The notes beneath the pieces are model-generated. The model saw only the letters and a list, made by a program, of their open reading frames with translations, did no database searches and was not told the origin of the DNA. The position numbers and the translations under genes are program-made. 64,000 nt of DNA from Nipponacmea schrenckii (taxonomy: Eukaryota; Mollusca; Gastropoda; Lottiidae): assembly GCA_030562195.1 (NCBI GenBank), contig JAUJPP010000003.1, forward strand, positions 15,221,398-15,285,397, given 5' to 3'. Below, piece after piece: positions 1 to 25,900 of the stretch. Position 1 is the stretch's first letter. Each line of letters opens with the position of its first letter.

Positions 1-165
1 AGGACCGAGAGTTCAGACAAGTATGCAAATTAATGGGTGGAGCCGACCTCTTACGGAAATTTACGACTATTAAATGAGAAATTAACGGAAATTCCCGGGA
101 ACAATATTGAAAAAATAACCGATATATTGTGCTCTTACTTACACCATATAAATCGGTAAGCAGTC

Positions 166-425
166 ATTTAGGCACACTTTTTTTAAGCACACCTCATTTA
201 AACACTGTACTTTAGGCACACTTCATTTAGGCACACGGTCAGATAAGCACTGGTCATTTAGGCACAGTGTTATTTAGACACAGCAATTTAGGCACACTTT
301 CAATTTGGCACAATATTTTTAGGCACACTACAATTCGGCACACTGTCATTTAGGCACACCTTCAATTAGGCACATATTCAATTGGGCACACATATATTAG
401 GCACTATATCATTTAGGCACACCCG
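166..425 (+). repeat. Left-arm tandem array of TTTAGGCACAC units
   Basis: About 15 degenerate copies of a TTTAGGCACAC core are separated by short variable spacers, giving a period of roughly 15-20 bases. Several copies are mutated (TTTAAGCACAC, ATTCGGCACAC, ATTTAGACACA). It is the inverted partner of the array at 1326-1550. Confidence 0.8.
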
Positions 426-802
426 GCTCCAAAGAGTGGGGTGGATGGCATGGCCCTCAAAACCTCAAGGGCAAAGGGAGATCATTTTCTAGTGGAAGAA
501 AGTAATCACGGTTTAGGAAATCATTATCAGCACAATATTTGTAACCTTAACACATTGCAATAAAGTTGTATTAAAGGAATACTGCGTCTTGGCATGAACG
601 TAAAATTTTAGTTTTCAAGAATGGTCAATATGAAAATATATTTATCAGTGAACTTACCTTACTTTGATATGTGTGTTTGTGAGCTTACCAGGTGACAAAA
701 TATACAATTTTAGACTGTAGCAAAAACGTGTCTGGCCATGTGTGAATGCGTGCCTAATTGAAAGTGTGCGTAAATAAATATATATAGTTTAACGGGTGCC
801 TA

Positions 803-960
803 TAATAATAATAACAACAACAACAACGACAACGACAACGACAACAACAACAACAATTCTTTATTAAAGGGTATAAAGTTGGGCTAGTGAGCTCGTCTCA
901 CAATACATCTATCCCTTATAACAATTATAAATTGATCATTCAACACAACAATATAAACTT
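803..960 (-). repeat. Microsatellite plus LINE-like 3' end
   Basis: An AAT/AAC/ACG microsatellite (803-853) is followed by CTTTATTAAAGGGTATAAAG and a stretch ending in CTCGTCTCACAATAC. The layout (AAT tail, CTTTATT, a TCTCACA motif) resembles the start of the repeats at 40676 and 61135, which I read as minus-strand LINE 3' ends. The assignment is by pattern only. Confidence 0.4.
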
Positions 961-1023
961 ATAACTATACTGATTCGAACAATGAAATAAAATATGTACA
1001 ATATAAACATGCCCACCCCTTTT

Positions 1024-1170
1024 TGCTCTGGCACGAGTCAAATGGAATGAAATGAAGTGAATGTAGTTTTATTTCCCACTTTTCAGCAACACATGGCCAA
1101 TGAAGACGGGCAACGCCATGCAGTGTGCAATGGGGGAAATCTTGACAGAACAGAAGCATTAGCCTATTCT
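1024..1170 (-). repeat. V-SINE/RUDI-like SINE, headless copy
   Basis: It shares the core 'CAACGCCATGCAGTGTGCAA' with the copy at 44741-44975, and the tail with ATGAA/ATGGA runs with the copy at 54182-54342. Read on the minus strand the order is core then tail, with no tRNA-like head, so it looks 5'-truncated. It lies inside the foldback element. Confidence 0.55.
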
Positions 1171-1325
1171 ATTTCGATTTCTAACTGTTAAGGCGTGCGT
1201 GTCCAAAAAGCACTTGAAAATATGTATAAAACATATAATACACATAGAAAGTCTGATTGGACAATAAATAAAACAAGAAAATACGGCTTTAACTAGCTAT
1301 ATTAACTATATATTGATAAATAAAT

Positions 1326-1550
1326 GGATGTGTGCCTAATTAAAGGTGTGCCTAATTGAAGGCGTGCCAAAATGACTGTGTGCCGAATTTTAGTGTGCCT
1401 AAATAGTGTGTGCCTAAATGAGTATGTGCCTAAAACGCTGTGCCTAAATAACACTGTGCCTAAATGACATGTGCTTATCTGACCGTGTGCCTAAACAAAG
1501 TGTGCCTAAAATACCGTGTAAAAAATGTGTGCCTAAATGACAGTGAACCT
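1326..1550 (-). repeat. Right-arm tandem array of GTGTGCCTAAA units
   Basis: About 13 copies of GTGTGCCTAAA or variants, the reverse complement of the left array and in the same internal order when read on the minus strand. A short stray piece of the same repeat is at 745-775, left of the SINE-like insertion, which suggests the centre was interrupted after the array formed. Confidence 0.8.
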
Positions 1551-1917
1551 ATAAATCTTCTACAGTCTGCATTTTAAACTGACAATTATATTCAGAAAAC
1601 ATGATATAATGGAGATACGACAAGAAATCAGAAATCGTCTAAACAGAATAGATAGGGCGTTAGAACAATCCAATTTGCAAGCATAATCGGATATAAAAGT
1701 GGATCTAGATTGTGTTTCATCGGTACTTTCTTATTTAAATTTAAACTGTTTCCGGGAATTTCCGTTAATATCTCATTTAATAGTCGTAATTTTCCGTAAG
1801 AGGTCAGCTCCACCCACTAATTTGCATACTTGCCCGAACTCTCGGTCCAAAATGACAAATGTAACATCTACATTTGTACAATCGACATTTCACACATTCG
1901 TCATTTCAACATCGGCT

Positions 1918-2040
1918 CATACACTTCTACACTTGTAAAGTTGACAAATTTACATTTGAACTTTTACACTTTGACAAATGTATTTTCACACTTCTACACT
2001 TCTACACTTCTAACTTCTACACTTCTACACTTCTTCAAAT
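1918..2040. repeat. Short CTTCTACA-type simple tandem repeat
   Basis: Repeated CACTTCTA words with an ~8-9 base period are densest at 1985-2033 and degenerate on the left, alternating with TTTGACAAAT words. It is low-complexity DNA just outside the foldback element. The small open frames here are by-products of the repeat. Confidence 0.6.
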
Positions 2041-2379
2041 GCACTTCAACAAATCGAAATATACACTTTGTCACTCTGCAACGAAATGAATATTGATATC
2101 AAAAGAACTCCATACTTTCTTGTTTTGCTGGGGATGCAATAAAGAAGAACCGACGAGTTTAAACGGTCGAAAGTGATTAAGGACTAGTCCTCGGACTGCT
2201 GAGGACCATGTCTATCATAAGAAGCAGCGGATTTGTTTTCACATAATTATGTAACATCAGCAAATCTTTTAAAGTTCTAGTAAATCTTGTTATTTTTTAT
2301 TCATGAGTTCGGTTTCAAATCTAACTGTTGTCTGCCTGTTGGATTAAGATTAATCAGAAATAAGTATACTTTCTTCTAG

Positions 2380-15031
<12,652 letters not shown>

Positions 15032-15799
15032 TGTTTTATTTACCTTTTTATTTATTTCACGAAATTTATATAGTTTTTAAGGCTGGCATAATTTGTGATA
15101 GATATTCAGTGTTACCATACAAATATACACTATGAAATGATCTGCAATATCAATGGTGCGTTTCAAATCAAATGCGTTACCAGGAAACGAAGGTTTTGTG
15201 TCAATATAGAACGGTGACATTATATAATATGACTTTTACAACCGAGAATACAAACAAGAATATATTTTTGTGATATTAAAAGTGTTGTAAATTGTGACAG
15301 AATAATCTATGTATTACAGGATGACTAAGATTTCATTCTGTTGGAAATCAAACTGATAGTGATATCATTGTTAAGATAATATATTTATTTCCATCTATTT
15401 ATTCATAAGAATGTGATCAACAAAATTTTAAATACATTGTTATAATATTGTAAAAGAAAAAAAAAACATTTGTGACATACATTATTCATTTTTCTTGTAA
15501 AATAATGCATCACGTCACATTCATAACAAATCAAAAGCTCGGAGCTAACAAAATAATAACCAGTTATTCGATAAATGGCAGTGTTCCAGAAGAATGAGTT
15601 CTACCCCCGTTTATGAAATAATGAAAAAAATGAAACATATTGCAAGAAGCATTACTTGTGACCAGGATTCCAGGGGCAATCCTTTCATAAAATTTAAAGT
15701 CTTAAACTTGGGCAATAAGGGTAGGCCTATACATTCATCAGTTGGACTTACCAGGTACCATGACTAAAGAATATAATCTGTATATTAGACGCCATATCC

Positions 15800-15805
15800 A
15801 ATAAA
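15800..15805 (+). terminator. Candidate polyadenylation signal, gene A
   Basis: Canonical AATAAA 769 bases past the stop codon of gene A. It is the first exact match I noticed on this strand; no transcript evidence. Confidence 0.3.
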
Positions 15806-15886
15806 CTAAGGGGTTATTAAAGGCCGCGCTAAGTGTGTTTATAAATCACTTAATTCAATGGAATATTATTAATTTTTTTTTATGGA

Positions 15887-15892
15887 TTTATT
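15887..15892 (-). terminator. Candidate polyadenylation signal, gene B
   Basis: TTTATT on the plus strand reads AATAAA on the minus strand, about 545 bases past the stop codon of gene B. Upstream alternatives cannot be excluded. Confidence 0.3.
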
Positions 15893-16435
15893 GAATTATA
15901 GCGGGATTTGATCGTATAGGTTTGACACAAGATAATTCCACTTATGAGCAATGACCCAGTTTGGCAAAGTTTAGAAATTTCAATTTTTTATCTTAAGAGA
16001 TTGTATACTTTTAAAATCGTACATGTAATGGCTCATGATATAAGAACATGTAAGTCCAACCAAGAAATAAGATTTTGTTGGGAAATGTGGTCTATTTAAG
16101 CCATACCTGTCTTAGATAATAATAAGAAATATTTTTTTCACGTGGGCTTTAAGAGGTTTAAGTTATTTACATTGCTGGTTTGCACAAGTATATTTATACA
16201 TTTTAATAATTACAATATATACATTATGTCCTGATGTAAACAAGTATAATACTATAGAACACCTTTTTCATATCAATAAATGCATTTTATACCCTTTTTA
16301 TGCTGATCAATAGAATAAATTAGTCTCTCAAAATATCATCACAATGAGATTCAACAATATTACAAACATAGAAATACTTCAGGCACCGAGCTAAAAGTTC
16401 ATCACAAGTAATGTATAGTATAGTTTCTTTTGATA

Positions 16436-16972
16436 CTACACCAAACTTTCTGGAAGAGCACCATTTTTGTTATTACTTTCTTCATAGGTTGGTGGTGGTC
16501 TTGCTATTTCAGAGTTATGTTTCCTTAATTTTTGGCACTTTTTGGCGGGGTTTGTTTTCAAGAGGCACTTCCGTTCATTCGGATCTTCAATGATTGTAAA
16601 TGCTACCTGTTCACACTCGCTACACTGAGAATCACATGGTGAACTATCACGTGATGGAACAGAGGGGCAGTTCATTGTATGACGTCGAACAATTTCACGA
16701 CTTGGGAAATCTTTTGAATTAGAATTAATATTATTTAAATCTGACTTCACTTCCGAATTTGTGTCACTTGCTTCAATTCCTTTCATTGAAGATTCGTTTT
16801 TACGGACGTCTCCATTTTTATATCTAACATTATTAGGAGAAAGGATTTCAACTATTTCTGGCATTTTATCACTAATGGGTCGATCATTAGACAATTGGTC
16901 TACTGAAATTCTACGAATTCTATGGTTCTTGTCTTCTCCCACCAAAAAGTAGGTCAATTTTTCACCTTTTCC
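16436..16972 (-). CDS. Gene B: last exon with PPxY and PDZ-ligand tail
   Basis: It begins [15 protein letters not shown], the end of the cyclase domain, then about 165 polar tail residues. The tail has RRHT (basic-basic-x-Thr, fits a PKA/PKG site), a Cys cluster [17 protein letters not shown] containing PPTY (a WW-domain/NEDD4-type PPxY site) and ends ESLV, a class I PDZ-ligand pattern (S-x-V at the C-terminus). None of these is in the gene A tail. Insect Gyc76C is also known to have a long tail with a PDZ ligand. Function of the motifs here is inferred. Confidence 0.88.
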   Translation of the reverse strand, partial: GKGEKLTYFLVGEDKNHRIRRISVDQLSNDRPISDKMPEIVEILSPNNVRYKNGDVRKNESSMKGIEASDTNSEVKSDLNNINSNSKDFPSREIVRRHTMNCPSVPSRDSSPCDSQCSECEQVAFTIIEDPNERKCLLKTNPAKKCQKLRKHNSEIARPPPTYEESNNKNGALPESLV

Positions 16973-19900
16973 CTGCAAAACAAAATTAGAAGTCATATAT
17001 CAATAAAGAAAATATGTCATAAGACAATATTTAAAATACAATACAAATTAAAATAGATGTTAAAATTTGCCAAAAGGTCTTTGCGCGGCAAATTACTAAT
17101 GGGAGATAATTCATTTCTTCTTTAACACCATGGATAATATAATCCACCAAAGTTTGTTATGGTGGTGTTTTGCATGCCTATTTTTGACTGATCTTTGGAA
17201 TTTGATTTCCGAGATTGAAATTTCTTTCAAATTTTGTGAACGTTCATGTGGAAGGATAATTCTAAAAATAGTTTTGTATGCAGTGACCGCCGGGTGGATG
17301 TAGATAAAATAATGGTCTACATTCATTTTAACAAAATATTCATCATGGTATATTGAATTTTTGCCCAGAAACTAAGTTTTAGCCAGGCTTTTAAACGACA
17401 CATCGGAAAGTTTTCAACAAGATTTCGTTGAAAAGTAAAAAAAATTCTAAATTTAGTTATTTTAGTTAATTTATTTAACAGATAGCAAATGAATTATACC
17501 GTCCTTTTAGAAAGTCATTTTATTGTACGATAATATAAAATGAAATAAGCATACCTTCATAGCTATATAGCCTCGTTCCTCTAAATAATACCCTCCTAAC
17601 TTATCCAGTATACTCTTTAATTCTTGACTGCAGTGTATTTTCATTGCTAGAAAAATAAACAAATATTTTCTGGCTTTTATGAAAGTAAAAAAGGTTAAAT
17701 ATTAATGTTCTACATTTGTTTTGTTGTCAGAAAGAGTGTGGTTTAACTTTAAAAAATTGCATCTCTTTACCTTCTCCAGTAGACTCCATTCTAGAGGCAG
17801 TATTGACCGTGTCACCAAATAAACAGTATCTCGGCATTTTGTGACCAACAACACCAGCACAGCATGGTCCTGAATGGATTATTATTCAATGATTAATTAT
17901 TTTTAGATCTTCGTTATTTATCATAGATTCCTGACCTTTAATTCTAGCCACATCTAACAATCTAGTAGTCCTAATCCATCCCACTACTAATTTAATAAAC
18001 ATCTAATACTTAATTGTTCCAAGAAAAGATATTTCTGAATGCAAATAACATCGTTCAATCATTTTAAACATGAAGGTTTACTTACCGGAGTGAATACCAA
18101 TTCGAATACGAACAGAAGAGTCGGGCTGATGCCGTAATCGGAACGTTTTTAATCCAGCCAATAAATTTAGGGACATTGAAGCTATTTCGCCTGCATGGTT
18201 ATCTTTATTTCTTATTGGTAGTCCACTAACAACAACATAGGCATCACCAATAGTTTCAACTTTATATACATCATAATGTTCAATTATAGAATCAAATAAA
18301 CTATACAAATCATTTAACATATCAATTACCTGAAAGAGAATGGTAGAAATTATTTTGAGTAGTTTACGTGATAATCTGGACCTTAATTGATTTCCACATC
18401 ATATAGGATACCATAGAATATATTGCCAAATTTTCCATCGACTTCAGTAGCAACATAGCTACATTAGCAATGAAGCTAAATTCTCATGTGTAATAGGAAA
18501 ACAGATAGATAATTTCACAAACTTAGAGTGAATAACCGTATTTTGGCGTAGTGTTTTTTGACAACAGCGAATTGATTCATTTAGTGGCCATCGTATAAAG
18601 TATTAGTATTAATACAAACAGTGTCAAAATTATTATAATATCGAGTTTTGGCACTCATACGTTTTCTCAAGTAATCTGATACGTATTATACGTAAATTGA
18701 AGTCAACATCATGAGAATTTTGACATAAAGGGAAGTCTCACGACTAGAATCTGACCTCCTTTGTAAAGAAATTGCAAGTACTTTTTCTGTTTGCCTTATA
18801 GTTATTACTAGCAACAATGTCATTTAACCTTATTTCAATGAATAAGTAATGACGTCATTTAATTAAAATACCACAGTCGTCGACCTCTGGTACTTAGCAC
18901 AAACTAATTAAAAGTATAGTAATTCTGCCTGACTTCTAAATTGATCAATTTAGTGACGTAAATGTCTTGAGCCGACCATTGTAAGAATATTATTAGAGGG
19001 GTTATTGTAACCCATTATGTACAGGCAGGCAACATAAAGAAAGCAAGTACTTACCTCCATGGGAGTACTAGCTGCAGAGAGGGCTGTAAAACCAACAATA
19101 TCACTAAAATAAATACTGACACATTCATATTGTTCTGGTACTACTGGATTACCTCGTTTAAGTTGCTCTGCAACTGGTCTGAAATCAGTAACAATATATA
19201 AATGTAGTTACAAATAACGTTGTTGCGCAATTTATGCGCTTGATCTTTACTATTATTTATTATAATGCGTGGGGTTATTGCTTTATTGCCTGTAATATAT
19301 TCAAAACGTCTTGAAATGGAAACGATTTCAATGCGGAAATTCATGCTATAATTGAAATGATATAGAATTTATAAGATATGCATGATAAAATTACCTTATG
19401 ATCATAAGGAAAGGGAGATACCAGAAGCCAAAAAAGCAGAAATAAGTTAAGTGACAAAAGCGAGAAAGCCCAGGAATCAGACTATAGAATAATGGATAAA
19501 TAGAGAAGTTCGAGAAACAACACTGTTCACTTAAATGTACTGACATATTACTTCAGAAAGGAATTTGAATTAAATATTGGTTGACTTAATCACATTCTTT
19601 ACCGAAACATCATTCCACTTGGCATACTTCGTTGGAATTATTTTTATGCGAACTTCTCTATCTATGTTAGAATAAATAAAAGATATAAAGAATAATAAGT
19701 AAGAAAACCTACGAAATATCATACCGTGGTAGCATTCTCAACAGTAGGTTCTCCGTCATTTTCTTTTCCATCGATAGTTGTTCTGTTCGCTCAGCTACCA
19801 GGGCCTCCAAATTGTTTGCATATTTCTCCATCATTGCTATCATATTATCAAAGATATTTGCTTTCCTTAAAAATAAATTCAAAGGTTGACTTTTTTATCC

Positions 19901-22900
19901 TAAAATTAAATTGTCAAGAAATTCTGTTGGAAAGTACAAGATATTCTTAGTTTGTTACAAGTTTGTATCGTTAGATTCTACATAAAATATTTCACATCTT
20001 AAGCCCATTACATTCAGACAGTTGACATGCAGCTTTTCTTAAAATAAGCAGTTACATGAATACGACCATATTTTTACAAACTAAAAAGTGGGATTACAGT
20101 ATTAACTCAATCGATTTCTACACATATTAAACGAACTTACAATCCCTGATGCATTGGCTTGAGTCGATTTCTTATTGTTTTAAAGTCGGGTCTCGTTTCT
20201 GGGTCTTCTGTCCAACAGTCTTTAATACAATTAGTAATATATGATTCACACGTCATTTGGTGGGTATTAGGTCTAAATGGTATTAATTTACTACCCATTT
20301 TCAACTGTCGTACTATTTCTGAAATATCAAATAGATGAAATATCTATAATATAATAATATAAAAACATACATATTTCAAACTTCGATTTCTCAAATCATA
20401 GCCGACACTAATTAATACCAAGTGCAACAAAAAACTATGTTACAAAGATCTACTTATCTACAAGTTTACTTTATTATCCTGTAACAATTATCTTTCATCA
20501 AAACCATCTCACAAGAAATATTATTCTTTTATAGAGAAATTAACTATCAGAAATAAAATTATTATATTACCCGTTGGATCCATATTGATATCTCCCCACG
20601 GCCCCTTTCTCACATACATCTCATAGATAATAAAGGCGAAGGCATAAACATCGGCTTTCTGTGTGCCTCGTGGGTGATGATGTTGAGGATTTCTTAATAT
20701 TTCTGGCGCTTTCACTAATAATTCTGTGGAATAGTTAGACATAACATACATATTCTTTAATAATAGCAGATCTCTCAAATTTATTGACAAAGAAAACCAT
20801 AGGCAAAAAAGTAAAAGCTGGTGTTCAATTTCAAGTATATAACTTGAAGAAAATAGATTGTTTTGAAAATGATTCCTTTGTTAACGCTGCCTTATCAAAT
20901 CAATGTTCATTTTGCAATATTGAACGCAAATGTTCAATTTTCATTGACTAAAATGTACTATTTAGTATAATAGCATTGTATACTCTGAATATGCATTTGA
21001 ATGCATGAAGTTTGAAGAGGAAAACGTTAGCTTTTCAGCGACCTCATATTTTATACATCTATAAAAGTGCACTTACTATCATAAAAATGTTCATCTTTGA
21101 CATTATCAGGTTGATTAAAGACTGATGGCAGACCGAAATCTGATATCTGTAAAACCCATCTACTATCAACCAGACAATTACTGGATCTTAAATTACCATG
21201 AGATACAATATTACTATCATGTATAAACACCATTCCCTGTAATAAATATTCGTGATGTTTGTGATTACATGTTTTATCTTTGTATTGTAGCTTTGGTGAA
21301 AATCATTCTTTTATATATGTAATTTTAAATCATTAAAAACTAAACTGGAACTAAAGAATTTAATTTTTTAATTAGAAATTTTTTTTTCGGTTCTCAATGT
21401 GCTTTTAAATCTAACCAGTACATGTATTACATTAAATAACAAATACTCAACAAAATACCACATTAATCTATTCATACTGGCAAATGGAACATTTATCACA
21501 AACGTAGCGAATTTGGTCTGAACAACAATGGTCAAGCATGCCATTATAAGGAATACTAGTAATTAAGAGTTCAGAATTACTTTCATGTGACTAATTATTA
21601 AATAATAACGTTGCGGTACACTAAAGATGTTCATTGTTTTCTTTTACTCCTTACCTTAATCAAATCTGCCACTAATGAACTGACAAACATGTCATCTAAT
21701 GTGGAATCTTCATTGGCTAATATATCCTGGAATCATTACATAAATGAAGGTAATAAAAAATATTAATAACCTGGCATTTAAAACCCTCATAAAAACCTTA
21801 GCTGTTTTTAGTTATATTTAAGAAATAATAGTTCTGATAACTTTACTTTTCTTAACATTATAAAAAGCAGAATCATGTATAAAATTGTCGTGTCCAGAAA
21901 AATCCAGAAATTACATAAAAGTGGTGCACGTCTCGAGTATGACGAACAAGTTGTTAGTATCGTGTAAGAAGAACAAAGGTGTTAGTAATGTGTATTACGA
22001 TCAAGGTTTTGGAATAGTGTTGACGAACAATGTTTTAGTATTGTGTATCATGAACAGAATTAAAGTAAAGTGTATCACGAACAAAGTTATATCTTTCCTG
22101 CAAGGAGTGAGAGTTGTATATCATAAACATAGTGGTGTAATTATAGTATATATTGTACGTGGTGTAATTGTTGTATGTATCATATAAAAAAAATTCTTCT
22201 GTTAACCTACCTGTAGACTACCACGCTGACAATACTGTGTTACTATATAAACTTCAGGCAATTCAATGCAAGCACCAATAAATCTGTTAATATTGTCATG
22301 ACTTAATTCTTTTCGTAACTGTAACTGTTTTTTCATTTCTCTATTAACATCTAAATTTCTTTTGGTAACTTGTTTGATAAAAACAATGGTTCCACGGTAT
22401 GAACCAACATGAGTGTTACTTTGTTTTGCTTTCATTGATGACAGTTTATCACTCTCATTATCACCAGAGAGTAAAAACTTCCATGGACTGTACACTTTCT
22501 TCTATAAAAAATAAATTTTAAAATAAGGTGAACTATTTCAAGTGACTTGATGTAAAGCAGCAGCTTCATCAAGTTTCCTTCTGTCGCTCCATATACTGTA
22601 AGGCTAGAAATTAATGCGTCAACATATTAATGCCGTATAGAGACTAAAATGCAAGTACAAATTAAATGTCGCATTTTTTAATGTCATAAAAAAAGAAAAT
22701 GACTTGAAGACATTAACAATGATCAAGATTTTATCTTCTCTTTGTGAGAATGCTTTTTTCATATCACCTTAACACTCTAATTTAGAGATAAATTACCTAA
22801 TTACTTAATCCCGCCCGGTCTCATTTTAAATACTTGACCTATATTACCTTTTATACATCATTTGATTTTATTTCCTTTTTGAAATAGAGTGCTTTTTATC

Positions 22901-25900
22901 GTTTTGTGAATCTTACTAAATATAAAGTAAAAATTATTTTATAAATTTAACTGAATATGTCATTACTAAAATAGTAACATACAAATATCGATGTTGGCTA
23001 ATGTCAGCCATATTTGAAAGGAAAATAACTCCCTATAATTCACTTGGAAATATTTATTTAAAATGCGAATACAAATCAATGCGATCGCGGATAGGTCGCA
23101 TTTAACGCATTAATTTCTATCTCGCAATAATTTGTAGCCTTACAGTATATATATTCATGAATCATCTGTGATCTGAAACGTGATTTCGGGTTTCAGATAA
23201 TTCTATTCAATATAATTTTGCCTTACCCTCTGTCGTGCAGGTGAATAGAAGTCTCTAACAGAATCTACAAATCTCAGATCTTCTTTATCAATCTTCCATA
23301 GTAAACTGGCTAATTTCTTCTCATAGCGGTAATATCTAAAAACACAAGAGTTAACTAAAAATTAAGTTTCAAAATACAGGAAGGGAAAATATCAATTCTT
23401 ACGATTTTGACCACAAATGAAGTCTGATCTGATCTAGTTGGCCAGCAATAGATTATTTTAGTTATAAATCATTTTATTATACTATGAAGAGGTATGACCC
23501 ATGATGAGCCAATTACCAATACATAAGAAAGCGCAGTTTTTCGTGGGTTGAAAATTTTTTTTTGCTCGAATTCATAAAAGGTATGGATTAAAATCCAGAG
23601 AAATATGTCTCATAAATTTTTGAACGTGTTAAAGTCTGCTGTCTTCTATACGTATTATACAGGTTGCAACTTTAAAGATCGACAACAAAACTTGTTAAGT
23701 TGCTTTCTCAACAAATTGTACATTCTGCTTTTAAGTTTAAACCATTGAAAATTAATTCAGTAGATAAATTGATGTAAATATTTCAAAACTATTTTCAGGT
23801 ATACTTTACGACGTTGTCGGTAATAAAACCCTTTCATTCCTGTTTCTTTAACAGAATTGACAGATAATGGCAATGTCTACTACACTGGAGGTGCTCGTTG
23901 TCATGTACATTGATGTGACTGACTAACTCATCTATATATATAGCTATGCGCATTTCAAATGTTATTTGTATCCACAAAGCGTATGCCTGGAGTTTCACCA
24001 ATAAACGCTTCAAAACTCGTGATGTCCTGTGTATATAGTCCCCAGTATGACAAGTCTTTCAATAGTCGCGAGAGCAGACCAGGCAACCTTTGACCTACCC
24101 CATATTTCATGTGGAAAAGGGGAAATAAAAATTGAAAATGAAAAGGGGAGAAGCAAAACTAGAAATCCTACATATATGTAACTGCACAATTCTCTTAAAA
24201 AAAATAGTTCGTCTAGGAATCCTATTTAAGTTATGTAGTATCAATTACTCTCTGAATACTTTAAAATTAAATTTCTACATTGATGTGTGCGTAGTCATTT
24301 CGTCTCATTTATATAGAAAAGAAAATTTCATAAAGATTGGCTAAAAGAATTATTATTTTTCCTTTTATTTCATTACTTTTAGCCTAGAGTATAATTTTTA
24401 TTTAAATACCGGCTCACAATCTTCATGGGATCCCTTTTCAGTTATTTCTAAGTGTTCTTTATTTAACAACAAATTTACACTTTCAGTACTTAACTTTTTA
24501 GACAGATCGGAGTAAAGTGAAAATTCTTAAAAAAAATTCCTAGAAAATGAGAGTAAGAAAATCATTTGATCGAAATCTTTAATATTGAACTGCCAGAATT
24601 TGTACAGTGGTAAAAACTCAACAAGGAGTTTATGGCACGTCGACTGAAAACAACGTTGTTCAATTAACAATTTACATGATAATCTTTCTATATTCGCGAA
24701 AACTTTATAAAGTATTTTTGAATCATTTCAAGAAGTATAATACAAATTATATAAGGCGATTTTTTTTCAATATATAATGTTTTAACAACCTATAATATTT
24801 ATCAAAATGAATATTCTAGCATCAACCTCGACATAAACATATAGTGTAAACTAGACAAATGTCCTACAATGTTAATCGCACTTCGGTCTCATAAGTACTC
24901 AAATTATACGAATCAAAATTCGGATTTGATAAGAAAATATTAAGATAGCTTGCCAGGCAAGGTAGAAGGTTCACCACACATCAGTGTTATGTATTTACGT
25001 TTCTTGTTTATAAATCATAGCCTACATATGTACACAGCCTTATCGGCGTATGAATACTTCAGTATTAAAAATAGTTCCGTCCATGGCTGCCACGTTTTTG
25101 TTATTATTGTTACTACCGGCATTAATTAGGCCTAAACGTAACATATTGGCGACGAGGATTTAAACGGTTTGTTGCATCGGATGGCCATACGATTCATTCA
25201 TGTGAAGTAGACACTTAATATTGTTGACACTGTCAAGTTTTGATAAAATAACCCGTTTGAACTGTGTACCGGTTTGCCGACGAAGAAATCCTAGAAAAGT
25301 AGAAGGGCTGTACTTGATTTGTGGGCCGCGTTGGATTGGTTTTTCTTGTGTACCTTTTCACTGATTATTGATTTATCTTCAAACTTCGAGATGGCAGGAG
25401 GAAAAGTGGGTCGTATGGACACATTTGATGGCAATTTGGAATCATGGGATTCATATAGTGAACGTTTGGAACAATACTTCATATGTAATGATGTTAAAGA
25501 TGAAAAGAAAGTAGCTGTTTTATTAACTGTGATTGGTGCCAAGACTTATTCTTTAGTTAGAGATTTGACAGCTCCAACCAAACCATCTGAGATGAGTTTT
25601 AGAAATATTATAGAAATTCTGAGAGCCCATTTGTGTCCGAAACCGTTGGTAATAGCAGAACGTTTTAGATTTTATAAAAGAAATCAAGAAGAGACTGAAT
25701 CTGTTCAAGACTATGTATCACAACTGAGAAAGTTATCGGAACACTGTGAGTATGGTCGATTATTGAAAGAGGCTCTACGGGACAAACTAGTGTGTGGGTT
25801 ACGTAGCGAGCACATTCAGAAGAAATTATTAGCTGAAGCTGATTTGACATTTGACAGAGCTGTAGAAATTGCAGTTACCATGGAGATGGCGGCAAAAGAT

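Larger units (their letters stand above)
1..1850. mobile_element. Foldback-type DNA element with long inverted arms
   Basis: The first ~110 bases (2-112, beginning GGACCGAGAGTTC) reappear as a close reverse complement at 1739-1849, which ends GAACTCTCGGTCC. Inside these termini each arm carries a tandem array of a degenerate 'TTTAGGCACAC' unit, in opposite orientation (166-425 and 1326-1550). The variant order in the arrays is collinear between arms (for example the odd unit GGTCAGATAAGCAC occurs in both), so the arms are diverged copies of one another. The right arm has ~170 extra bases between terminus and array. The centre (430-1320) has no credible ORF and holds SINE/LINE debris. This is the architecture of foldback (FB-like) transposons. 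The left flank is cut by the window edge, so a target-site duplication cannot be checked. Confidence 0.75.
15032..16435. other. Convergent intergenic region (both 3' UTRs)
   Basis: The 1.4 kb between the facing stop codons must hold both 3' UTRs. There is a plus-strand AATAAA at 15800-15805 and a minus-strand AATAAA (TTTATT on plus) at 15887-15892. If both were used, the two transcripts would end within about 100 bases of each other and could overlap slightly. There are other A-rich runs (15451-15465), so the choice is uncertain. No ORF or repeat was recognised. Confidence 0.45.

Noticed and set aside
166..1550. CRISPR-like array of short repeats
   Set aside because: The repeats are degenerate and spacers too short, the array is mirrored in inverted orientation, there are no cas genes, and the genes around are intron-bearing eukaryotic ones.
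25319..25390. Start of gag-pol at the first codon of the open frame
   Set aside because: That codon is TTG; the first ATG is 25391 and the upstream residues do not resemble gag.
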